A stretch of DNA of 6,455 nucleotides from Bordetella parapertussis (GTDB lineage Bacteria; Pseudomonadota; Gammaproteobacteria; Burkholderiales; SG8-41), in contig CAMBSS010000211.1 in the NCBI GenBank assembly GCA_945870465.1, forward strand, positions 1 to 6,455. Direction: 5' to 3'. The position numbers were made by a program, and so were the translations under genes. Position 1 is the first letter of the stretch. Each line of letters opens with the position of its first letter. The notes under the pieces were generated by a model. That model was not told where the DNA came from. It saw nothing but the letters and a program-made list of their open reading frames with translations, and ran no database searches. Positions 1 to 5,333 of this stretch are shown here, piece after piece.

Positions 1-1293
1 GACGGCAGCGATTTCACCGCGGATGACGTGGTGTTTTCGTTCGAGCGCGCGCGCAACGTGCCCAACAGTCCCGCCTCGTTCGCGGGGTCGGTGGCGAGCA
101 TAGTCAATATGCGGGCACTCGACCGCCTCACCGTGCAATTGAAGACTTCGCAGCCGGTGCCCACGCTGATAGAGCAGGTCGGCCGCGCGTTCATCCTTTC
201 CAGGAAGTCGGCGAGCGGCCTGACGACCGCCGACTTCAATGCCGGCAAAGGCATGGTAGGCACCGGCCCCTACAAATTCGTCGAGTGGCGCCCCGCGCAG
301 CATATGAAGCTCGCGCGTAACGCGGCGTACTGGGGCGCGCAGCCTGATTTCGAAAACGTGACATTGAAGTACATCGCCAAGGACGTGGCGCGCATTTCCG
401 CGCTGTTGGCGGGCGACGTCGATTTGATCGATGAAGTCTCGCCGGACGGCGCGAAGCAATTGAAGGCCGACGCCAGAACGCGGGTTTTTTCAATCGGCTC
501 GACGCGGCTGATTTATTTGAGCCTCGATTCCGACCGCGACCAGAGCCCGCACATCACGGATGTGGCAGGCAAGCTGCTCGACCGCAATCCATTGAAGGAC
601 TTGCGGGTGCGCCGCGCCTTGTCGCTCATGATCGACCGCAAGCTCTTCATCGAACGGCTGCTCGACGGATCGGGCGAGCCCGCGGGGCAGATGGTGCCGC
701 AGGGCATCGGCGGCTACGATCCGGCGCTGGCGCCGCCGAAACAGGACATGGCGCTCGCCAGGAAGCTGCTGGCCGAGGCCGGCTATCCCAACGGCTTCGG
801 GGTCACGCTGCATACATCGAACGACCGCTTCGCCCGCGACAGCGACGTCGTCCAGGCGATCGGGCAGATGCTGTCGCGCGGCGGCATCAAGGTCAACAAC
901 GTCGTGGCGCTGCCGTACAACGTCTATGCGAGCGCGGCGACGCGGCGCGAGTACACCGTATTTCTTTTTGGCTGGGGCACGACCACGCCCGATTCAAGCA
1001 TAGGCCTGTCGAACGTGCTCGCCTCCTTCGACAAGGAGGCCGGGCTCGGCGCGCTCAACCGTTCGCGCTATTCGAATGCGCAATTCGATACGGTGTTGAA
1101 ACGCGCGCTGGCCGAATTCGATGAAGCGAAACGCCTTGAGGGCGTGAAGGAAGCCACCCGCATCGCATTCAACGACGTGGCGGTGATCCCGTTGTACTGG
1201 CCGACGGTGCACTGGGCCGCCCGCAAGGGCATCGCGTACAAGCCGCGGCGCGGCGAAGAGACGCTTGCGCAGGAAGCCCGCATCGCGAAGTAG
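1..1293 (+). CDS. ABC transporter solute-binding protein, family 5 (peptide/opine/nickel type), 5' partial
   Basis: This is the periplasmic substrate-binding component of an ABC importer of the SBP_bac_5 (DppA/OppA/GsiB-like) family, which captures peptides or other small solutes and delivers them to a membrane permease. The frame is open from base 1 to a TAG at 1291-1293, giving 430 residues. It opens with DGSDFTADDVVFSFERA, the conserved segment found some 80-100 residues into this family, so the signal peptide and N-terminus lie upstream of the window; the GTG at 28 is an internal valine and not a start. Other family hallmarks are GTGPYKFVEW (87-96), an NAAYWG segment, VRRALSLMIDR (203-213), a KLLAEAGYPNGF segment, and a C-terminal IPLYWPTVHWAARKGI stretch. 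No permease or ATPase gene follows; those genes, if linked, would be upstream. Family assignment is firm. The ligand cannot be predicted, because this family also binds glutathione, opines, sugars and metals. Confidence 0.95.
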   Translation, partial: DGSDFTADDVVFSFERARNVPNSPASFAGSVASIVNMRALDRLTVQLKTSQPVPTLIEQVGRAFILSRKSASGLTTADFNAGKGMVGTGPYKFVEWRPAQHMKLARNAAYWGAQPDFENVTLKYIAKDVARISALLAGDVDLIDEVSPDGAKQLKADARTRVFSIGSTRLIYLSLDSDRDQSPHITDVAGKLLDRNPLKDLRVRRALSLMIDRKLFIERLLDGSGEPAGQMVPQGIGGYDPALAPPKQDMALARKLLAEAGYPNGFGVTLHTSNDRFARDSDVVQAIGQMLSRGGIKVNNVVALPYNVYASAATRREYTVFLFGWGTTTPDSSIGLSNVLASFDKEAGLGALNRSRYSNAQFDTVLKRALAEFDEAKRLEGVKEATRIAFNDVAVIPLYWPTVHWAARKGIAYKPRRGEETLAQEARIAK

Positions 1294-1307
1294 CACAACA
1301 CTGCAGG

Positions 1308-1392
1308 GCCGCAGATGAACGGATAAACGCAGATAATAATTAATTCAAATATGCTTTTGAACTATCCGCGTTCATCTGCGTTTATCGGCGGC
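1308..1392. repeat. Imperfect inverted repeat A (intergenic, hairpin-forming)
   Basis: The left arm (1308-1337 or so) begins GCCGCAGATGAACG and continues GATAAACGCAGAT. The right arm (about 1361-1392) read on the minus strand begins GCCGCCGATAAACG and continues CAGATGAACGCGGAT. The arms align almost end to end with a 2-nt indel and a few mismatches, around an AT-rich centre at 1338-1360. Each arm is itself made of ~10-nt units of the form CGCAGATGAA or CGGATAAA. It lies 14 nt after the stop of the solute-binding protein gene and ends before the putative promoter of the next gene. It may be a dispersed intergenic repeat of REP/MITE type, and the hairpin might also end transcription, although no long T-run follows it. 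Confidence 0.75.
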
Positions 1393-1422
1393 TAAAAACT
1401 ATTTTCGATTTTTAAGTTGGTA

Positions 1423-1428
1423 TATAGT
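1423..1428 (+). promoter_or_regulatory. Possible -10 box for the enolase gene
   Basis: TATAGT lies in an AT-rich stretch 36 nt before the preferred ATG. It differs from the sigma-70 consensus at one base. No good -35 box is seen at the usual spacing; the region there is a T-rich run. If it is used, the alternative in-frame TTG at 1417 would lie upstream of the transcript start, which supports the ATG at 1465. Confidence 0.35.
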
Positions 1429-1464
1429 GCATTTCCGCAAATCGATAATTCACCAGAGAACAAC

Positions 1465-2559
1465 ATGAAAATTACCCACGTCAAATCGCAGATCGTCAAA
1501 CTCCCCGGCGACGAGCCGCTGGCTGACGGACCCGCGACGCCGGGTTCTACCCGCGATTTCGTCACGCTCACCATCGGCACCGACGAGGGCGTCGAAGGCA
1601 TAGGCTTCAGCTTTTTCGGCGGCGCGTTGACCGGCGCATTGAAAACGGCGATCGACGCGCTGGCTGGGCTGACGGTGGGCGAGGATCCGTTGAAAATAGA
1701 AGCCATAGTCGCGAAGCTGCGCGGTGCCGCGGGGCAAAGCGGCCCCGGCGGCCTATTCACGCTGGCGCTCGCGGCGATCGACATCGCGCTGTGGGACATC
1801 AAGGGCAAGGTCTTCAACCTGCCGCTCTCCCGTCTGCTCGGCGGCTTCCGCGAAAAAGTGCCGACCTACGCCAGCGGCGCGCTGATGCGGCATTTTTCGC
1901 TCGACACCGTGGTGAAGGCGGGGCCCAAGCTCGTCGCCAAAGGTTTTCGCCAGATGAAGACGCAGATGGCGCTGCCCGGCGACGGCAACCCGGAGCGTGA
2001 AGTGGAGCGCATGCGTTTGCTGCGTGAAGCGATCGGCCCGGACATCGATCTCATGTGCGACATCAACCAGCGCTGGGACGTGCGGCAGGCGATCTCGATC
2101 GGCTCGCGCGTCGAAGAATACAACCTGTTCTGGCTCGAAGACGTCACCACGCATGACGACTACGCGGGGCTTGCGCGCGTTGCCGAAGCGCTGGCCACGC
2201 CGGTCGCCGGCGGCGAATACGTGTACGGAATCGCGCCGTTCCGCCACATGCTCGAAGCGCGTTCGGTAGACATCGTGATGATCGATGTGCTGCGTTCGGG
2301 CGGTATCACCGGCTGGATGAAAATCGCCGGCATGGCCGAAGCGTTCAACGTGCCGGTGGTCAACCACCTGTGCCCGGAACTGTCAGTGCACCTGGTGGCG
2401 GCGATACCGCACGGCCTCACCGTCGAATACATGCCGTGGTCGGGCCGCATGTTCGAAGAAGTGCCGCAGCCGGTGAAGGGCGAACTGACCGTGCCGTCGA
2501 AACCGGGACATGGCCTCAAGTTCGACCAGGCCGCGTTGAAGCGTTACGGCGTTGCTTAA
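1465..2559 (+). CDS. Mandelate racemase/muconate lactonizing enzyme family protein (enolase superfamily)
   Basis: This is a cytosolic enolase-superfamily enzyme that abstracts the proton alpha to a carboxylate, most likely as a dehydratase or racemase of a sugar acid or hydroxy acid. The N-terminal capping domain covers roughly residues 1-125 and ends with the conserved ALAAIDIALWDIKGK segment (101-115). The barrel carries the Mg ligands D199 (CDINQRW), E225 (WLEDV) and E251 (GGEYV). It also carries D274 (MIDVLRSGGITGW) and H301 (NHLCPELSVHL), equivalent to the Asp270/His297 dyad of mandelate racemase, and E321 (VEYMPW), equivalent to Glu317. The lysine motif on the second strand is K165-T-Q167, so the second lysine of KxK is glutamine. 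Its 364 residues are normal for the family. The ATG at 1465 is preferred, with weak AGAGAAC ahead of it; the in-frame TTG at 1417 would add 16 residues unlike the family. Substrate is unknown. The neighbouring binding proteins and dehydrogenase fit acid-sugar catabolism. Confidence 0.93.
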   Translation: MKITHVKSQIVKLPGDEPLADGPATPGSTRDFVTLTIGTDEGVEGIGFSFFGGALTGALKTAIDALAGLTVGEDPLKIEAIVAKLRGAAGQSGPGGLFTLALAAIDIALWDIKGKVFNLPLSRLLGGFREKVPTYASGALMRHFSLDTVVKAGPKLVAKGFRQMKTQMALPGDGNPEREVERMRLLREAIGPDIDLMCDINQRWDVRQAISIGSRVEEYNLFWLEDVTTHDDYAGLARVAEALATPVAGGEYVYGIAPFRHMLEARSVDIVMIDVLRSGGITGWMKIAGMAEAFNVPVVNHLCPELSVHLVAAIPHGLTVEYMPWSGRMFEEVPQPVKGELTVPSKPGHGLKFDQAALKRYGVA

Positions 2560-2574
2560 CCAACCTCTCGTGGA

Positions 2575-2637
2575 CGCAGAGAACGCGGAGGTTCGCAGAG
2601 GAAAAATCTTTACTCAGCGTCCTTTGCGTTAAGAGTT
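2575..2637. repeat. Imperfect inverted repeat B (intergenic, hairpin-forming)
   Basis: The left part carries CGCAGAGAA, CGCGGAGGTT and CGCAGAGGAA in tandem with a 9-10 nt period starting at 2575. The right part, read on the minus strand, gives AACGCAAAGGACGCTGAG. The best arm pairing is about 2582-2604 with 2609-2632, with AACGC, AGG, CGC, GAG and AAA shared, around a short AT-rich centre near 2605-2610. It starts 15 nt after the enolase stop codon and ends about 30 nt before the peroxidase start. Its architecture resembles repeat A but the unit sequence differs (CAGAG in place of CAGAT). It could act as a terminator-like hairpin, or be a dispersed intergenic repeat. Confidence 0.65.
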
Positions 2638-2665
2638 TGCAGTAATATTTCAGCAAGAGACACTC

Positions 2666-3564
2666 ATGAATAATTTCCAGCCCGGCATATTCGCGCCGGT
2701 CCCGTTGCATGGACGCTATCTGACGTTTCGCCTGAAGTCGCGCGTCGGCGCGCGCAAGGCATTGCGTGCATTGAACGACCTGGCCGATGGCGACAATTGT
2801 GTCGTCGGGCTCGGCCAGTCGTTGTTGCGTGCTCTCGATTGCACCATACCCGGCCTGCACCGGTTTCCTGTGTCCACGCGCAAAGGCGCCGTGGTGCCCT
2901 CGACGCCGGCCGCGCTCTGGTGCTGGCTGCGCGGCGCGGCGCGGAGCGCGGCGTGCTGTTCCATCGCAGCCGCGCGATTCAAAACGCGCTGGCGCCTGCG
3001 TTTGTCCTCGACAGCGCGATTGACGCGTTCCGCCACGGCAGTGGCCGCGATATCACGGGCTATGAAGACGGCACTGAAAATCCCAAAGGCAGGAAAGCCG
3101 TTACCGCCGCGATTGCCAGCGGTATGGGCGCGGGGCTCGACGGCTCGAGCCTCGTCGTCGTCCAGCAATGGGTGCATGATCTTGCGCGCTTCGACGCGCT
3201 GAGCACCAAAACCCAGGACAACAGCATGGGCCGCCGCCGCCGCGACAATTTCGAGCTTGCGAATGCGCCGGCCTCTGCGCACGTCAAGCGCACCGCGCAG
3301 GAAAGTTTCACGCCCGAAGCCTTTCTCATGCGCCGCTCCATGCCGTGGAGCGACGCGACGCGCGCCGGGCTGGTGTTCGTCGCTTTCGGCCGTTCGCTGT
3401 CCGCGTTCGAGGCACAACTGAAGCGCATGACCGGCGGCGAAGATGGCATTGTCGATGCGCTGTTCAGATTTACGCGGCCGGTCACCGGCGCTTATTTCTG
3501 GTGTCCGCCGCTGAAACGCGGCCGTCTCGACTTGAGCGCGCTCGGGTATTCGCTCGATGGATAG
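2666..3564 (+). pseudogene. DyP-type heme peroxidase (YfeX/DyP-B-like), interrupted by a -1 frameshift
   Basis: The first part starts at ATG 2666 (AGAGA five nt upstream) and reads QPGIFAPVPLHGRYLTFRL through VVPSTPAALWCWLRG, ending about 2935. Homology then continues in another frame as AERGVLFHRSRAIQ to the TAG at 3562-3564. The span is 899 nt, one short of 300 codons; restoring one base gives a 299-residue protein, the length I recall for E. coli YfeX. In that reconstruction the distal heme-pocket motif GYEDGTENP puts the catalytic Asp at 135, the proximal heme His is H206 (AHVKRTA) and the distal Arg is R223 (MRRSMPW); the His-Arg gap of 17 equals that of YfeX as I recall it. FRFTRPVTGAYFW near the C-terminus is also typical. 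The family uses hydrogen peroxide to oxidise dyes, phenolics or porphyrins. No encapsulin-targeting tail is seen. The break sits in a slippery GCG-rich run, so it may be a sequencing error or a real inactivation. Both frames are open in the overlap. Confidence 0.9.
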
Positions 3565-3949
3565 GTTAGGTCTCTGCCCACTCATTGGACGGCAGGTCTT
3601 TTCCAGTCGCTTGGGCTAATTCAATAGAAAAATTCCGGATTGAGTTGAATAGTTCTTCGTCACCGAAGGCCTTCGCGGAAAATCCGAAAGCCAAAATTCT
3701 TCTGTAAAAGGAGTTTCACAGATCAGCGCCGTGCTTGCGGTGTCTCTCCGTGCCACGCATGCCTCACACATGGAAACGTGGCGGGTTCCGTAAAGTGTCG
3801 TTCAACATCGCCGTCCGTTTTTGCCGCACGATTGGCAGGTGGAGGCTTTAATGTAATGAGGTCTCGGAGCATCGCTATGCTAGTAAGGCGTATATCGTGC
3901 CCCAATCACCCGCGCCTGCGCGCGTCGATGTGGATTGGGTGGTTATGTT
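3565..3949. other. Gap between convergent genes, 385 nt, no confident gene
   Basis: The stretch separates the plus-strand peroxidase from the minus-strand hypothetical gene. The first part (3566-3720) is AT-richer than the flanking enzymes and holds a possible minus-strand ORF and a perfect 12-nt palindrome CGAAGGCCTTCG at 3664-3675. The second part (about 3720-3949) can be read without stops on the minus strand (3723-3905) and on the plus strand (3778-3963). Neither reading shows a recognisable domain or a ribosome binding site. It also contains a potential hairpin, GCCACG at 3752-3757 with CGTGGC at 3777-3782 and inner CATG/CATG pairing. No clear intrinsic terminator is seen for either converging gene. 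It may hold the remains of a mobile or degraded gene. Confidence 0.6.
3566..3694 (-). CDS. Possible small ORF or 3' gene remnant, 42 codons
   Basis: On the minus strand, reading from a TTG at 3694-3692 to a TAA at 3568-3566 gives a peptide containing AFGDEELFNSIRNFSIELA and ending in DLPSNEWAET. The mix of charged and hydrophobic residues and the lack of arginine-rich shadow composition make it look like genuine protein sequence. There is no ATG, and the ribosome binding signal (AGAAGAA) is weak. The frame is open upstream only as far as a TGA at about 3719. It may therefore be the tail of a truncated gene and not an intact one. No family is recognised. Confidence 0.3.
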   Translation of the reverse strand: MAFGFSAKAFGDEELFNSIRNFSIELAQATGKDLPSNEWAET

Positions 3950-4195
3950 TCATGCTTTGGTGATTTCTATTGATTTGGAGTATTTCAATGCCTCATCAAC
4001 GAATAGGCGAAATGCTTCCGAAGCCACGGTGGTATCAATCAACGAATCTATGAAATAGAACCCATCCTTTTCAATTCTGTAATTGTATATTTCGCTCATT
4101 GTCTGTCGGTGGATCGGGCTTGGCATCTTTTTGAACAGATTCGCCGGATTGTAGTCGACTGGCATAGCAAATTTTATCTTGTACTCTTTAGCCAT
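3950..4195 (-). CDS. Small hypothetical protein, 81 aa
   Basis: The product is 81 residues from the ATG at 4195-4193 to the TGA at 3952-3950. It begins MAKEYKIKFAMPVDYNPANL and includes IEKDGFYFIDSLIDTTVASE and a C-terminal FRLFVDEALKYSKSIEIT segment. It is soluble-looking, with no signal peptide or membrane segment, and the end is probably helical. An in-frame GTG at 4219 would add eight residues; neither start has a clear Shine-Dalgarno sequence. Codon use is AT-richer than in the surrounding enzymes, with many AAA, TAT and TTT codons, which suggests foreign origin or weak codon selection. It lies on the same strand as the Bug gene, about 40 nt past its stop, and could be read through from it. 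I do not recognise a family. That it is coding is supported by the amino-acid composition only. Confidence 0.55.
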   Translation of the reverse strand: MAKEYKIKFAMPVDYNPANLFKKMPSPIHRQTMSEIYNYRIEKDGFYFIDSLIDTTVASEAFRLFVDEALKYSKSIEITKA

Positions 4196-4235
4196 ATCGA
4201 TGCACGAGGATGCCCCCACCTTTTGAAACTTAAGG

Positions 4236-5207
4236 TCAATCCGGTTTTAGCCCCACCTGTTGCGCAACTTTGCCCCAGGTGTCCATTTCCCTTTTCACGA
4301 ACGCAGAGAATTCCGCCGGCGTGTTGCCGACGGGGATGGCGCCCTGCACGGAAAGTTTTTCGCTCATGTCGGGCAGGTTGATGATGCGCGCGATTTCTTT
4401 GCTGAGTTTATTCAGCACGTCTTTCGGCATTTTGCCGGGCGCGAACACGCCATACCATTCGTAGGTGTCGAAGCCCGCCAGCCCCGATTCGGCGAAGGTC
4501 GGCGTGTCAGGCAAACCCGGCGAGCGTTTCGCCGCAGTGGTAGCGATGGCTTTCAGGCGCTTGCTGTTGATATGCGGCAGCACGCCCGGTGGGCCGCTGA
4601 TCAGGAACTGGATCTGGCCGCCGATCAGGTCCGCAATTGCCGGCGCGCCGCCTTTGTAAGGGATGTGCGTCATGTTGATGCCGGCGGTGATCTTCAGCAT
4701 TTCCATCGACAAATGGCCAGACGTGAGCGGGCCGGGCGAGCCGTAATTGAGCGTGCCGGGTTTCGCTTTGGCGAGTGCGATGACTTCTTTCAGGTTGTTC
4801 GCGGGAACGCCGGGAAACATCGTCATCACGCCGGGCACCATCACCATCAGCGAGACCGGTGTTAAATCGCGCAGCGTGTCATAGGGCAGGTTCTTCAGCA
4901 CGAAGGGATTGACGATGGTGGGCGTGAGTAGCGTGCCTATCGTGTAGCCGTCTGGTGTCGCCTTGGCAATGATGTCGGTGCCGATGATCATCGCGCCGCC
5001 GGCGCGGTTGTCGATGATGACCTGCTGTCCCCAGTTTTCGCCCATCTTCTGACCGACCAGCCGGGTCACGATATCGGTAGTGGCGCCGGCAGGCACCGGT
5101 ACGATCCAGCGGATCGGGCGTGTCGGAAAATTCTGCGCGTAAACGGCCTGGGCAAGCAGGGCCGCCGCGGCCAGGACGAAAACGAGCGGGCGTTTGGACG
5201 TAGTCAT
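4236..5207 (-). CDS. Tripartite tricarboxylate transporter-type substrate-binding protein (Bug/TctC family)
   Basis: This is a periplasmic binding protein of the Bug (TctC) family, which binds carboxylates and other small organic acids or amides for TctAB-type secondary transporters or for signalling. It has 323 residues, the usual length. A Sec signal peptide is clear: a basic start (MTTSKRP), a hydrophobic core (LVFVLAAAALLAQA) and likely cleavage after AVYA at residue 24. The mature protein shows family marks: FPTRPIRWIVPVPAGATTDI (27-46), VIIDNRAGG (63-71), a YGSPG segment (155-159), HIPYKGGAPAIADL (181-194) and YEWYGVFAP (249-257). The start at 5207 is fixed by the signal peptide and by GGAGGAGA six nt upstream; an extension to 5414 would bury the signal peptide. 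No tctA or tctB gene is nearby, so it is an orphan binding protein in this window. It is divergent from the oxidoreductase gene, which suggests shared regulation. Confidence 0.95.
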   Translation of the reverse strand: MTTSKRPLVFVLAAAALLAQAVYAQNFPTRPIRWIVPVPAGATTDIVTRLVGQKMGENWGQQVIIDNRAGGAMIIGTDIIAKATPDGYTIGTLLTPTIVNPFVLKNLPYDTLRDLTPVSLMVMVPGVMTMFPGVPANNLKEVIALAKAKPGTLNYGSPGPLTSGHLSMEMLKITAGINMTHIPYKGGAPAIADLIGGQIQFLISGPPGVLPHINSKRLKAIATTAAKRSPGLPDTPTFAESGLAGFDTYEWYGVFAPGKMPKDVLNKLSKEIARIINLPDMSEKLSVQGAIPVGNTPAEFSAFVKREMDTWGKVAQQVGLKPD

Positions 5208-5210
5208 GGA

Positions 5211-5218
5211 TCTCCTCC
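5211..5218 (-). promoter_or_regulatory. Strong ribosome binding site of the Bug gene
   Basis: On the minus strand the sequence is GGAGGAGA, with six nt between GGAGG and the ATG at 5207-5205. It decides the start in favour of the signal-peptide-bearing protein. Confidence 0.85.
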
Positions 5219-5230
5219 GGAGTGCGTTTG

Positions 5231-5245
5231 AATTGTCGTGCAATT
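5231..5245. promoter_or_regulatory. Candidate operator: AATTG-N5-CAATT dyad
   Basis: A perfect five-base inverted repeat, AATTG at 5231-5235 and CAATT at 5241-5245, flanks TCGTG. It lies just downstream of the predicted -10 box of the Bug gene, at or just after its transcript start, where a bound repressor would block it. The form AATTGT-N3-GCAATT resembles operators of GntR-type regulators of acid-sugar genes, but no regulator gene is present here to tie to it. Short dyads also occur by chance. Confidence 0.35.
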
Positions 5246-5252
5246 TTTCAGC

Positions 5253-5261
5253 ATCATAGCA
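5253..5261 (-). promoter_or_regulatory. Extended -10 promoter element for the Bug gene
   Basis: On the minus strand this is TGCTATGAT, an extended -10 (TGn followed by TATGAT, one mismatch from TATAAT). It would start transcription about 39 nt before the ATG. The -35 match is poor (TTTCCG at 16-nt spacing), as is common for extended -10 promoters. Confidence 0.5.
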
Positions 5262-5294
5262 ATAAAGCGCCGTCCGGAAAGCGCGCGCGTACTT

Positions 5295-5303
5295 TGCTAT
5301 CAT
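5295..5303 (+). promoter_or_regulatory. Extended -10 promoter element for the oxidoreductase gene
   Basis: TGCTATCAT on the plus strand is an extended -10 (TGn followed by TATCAT, one mismatch). It would start transcription about 24 nt before the TTG start. There is no convincing -35 box. It is a near-perfect inverted copy of the Bug promoter element at 5253-5261. Confidence 0.5.
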
Positions 5304-5322
5304 CGACGAGCAGCAATTCACA

Positions 5323-5329
5323 GGGAGAG
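5323..5329 (+). promoter_or_regulatory. Ribosome binding site that fixes a TTG start
   Basis: GGGAGAG lies in an AGGGAGAGA context, with six nt between GGAG and the TTG at 5334. No ATG in this frame lies close to the Rossmann motif, so this site decides the start. Confidence 0.75.
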
Positions 5330-5333
5330 ACAC

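Noticed and set aside
28..30. GTG as start of the first solute-binding protein
   Set aside because: It is inside the conserved TADDVVFSF segment and the frame is open to base 1, so the gene simply begins before the window.
1417..1464. TTG start extending the enolase by 16 residues
   Set aside because: It lies upstream of the likely -10 box's transcript start, has no good ribosome binding site, and the ATG at 1465 begins with the family-typical MKITHVKSQIV.
1753..2367. Long minus-strand open frames opposite the enolase and the other enzymes
   Set aside because: They are H/R-rich antisense shadows typical of GC-rich codon use, without ribosome binding sites or known domains.
2797..3202. Two overlapping genes in place of one frameshifted peroxidase
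   Set aside because: Homology to one peroxidase crosses cleanly from one frame to the other at 2936-2941. The remaining parts of both frames are arginine- and alanine-rich shadow sequence.
3520..3564. Encapsulin-targeting tail on the peroxidase
   Set aside because: The C-terminus ends soon after the last conserved peroxidase segment, as LDLSALGYSLDG, with no extended linker and no typical cargo-loading motif, and no encapsulin gene is nearby.
3565..3571. GTTAGGT resembling an integron attC core site (GTTRRRY)
   Set aside because: No matching RYYYAAC partner with the paired inner boxes of an attC site was found nearby, and there is no integrase. A seven-base match is expected by chance.
3851..4050. 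Plus-strand frame reading VDVDWVVMFHALV, opposite the small hypothetical gene
   Set aside because: It has only a GTG start without a ribosome binding site, and it overlaps antisense the more protein-like minus-strand gene.
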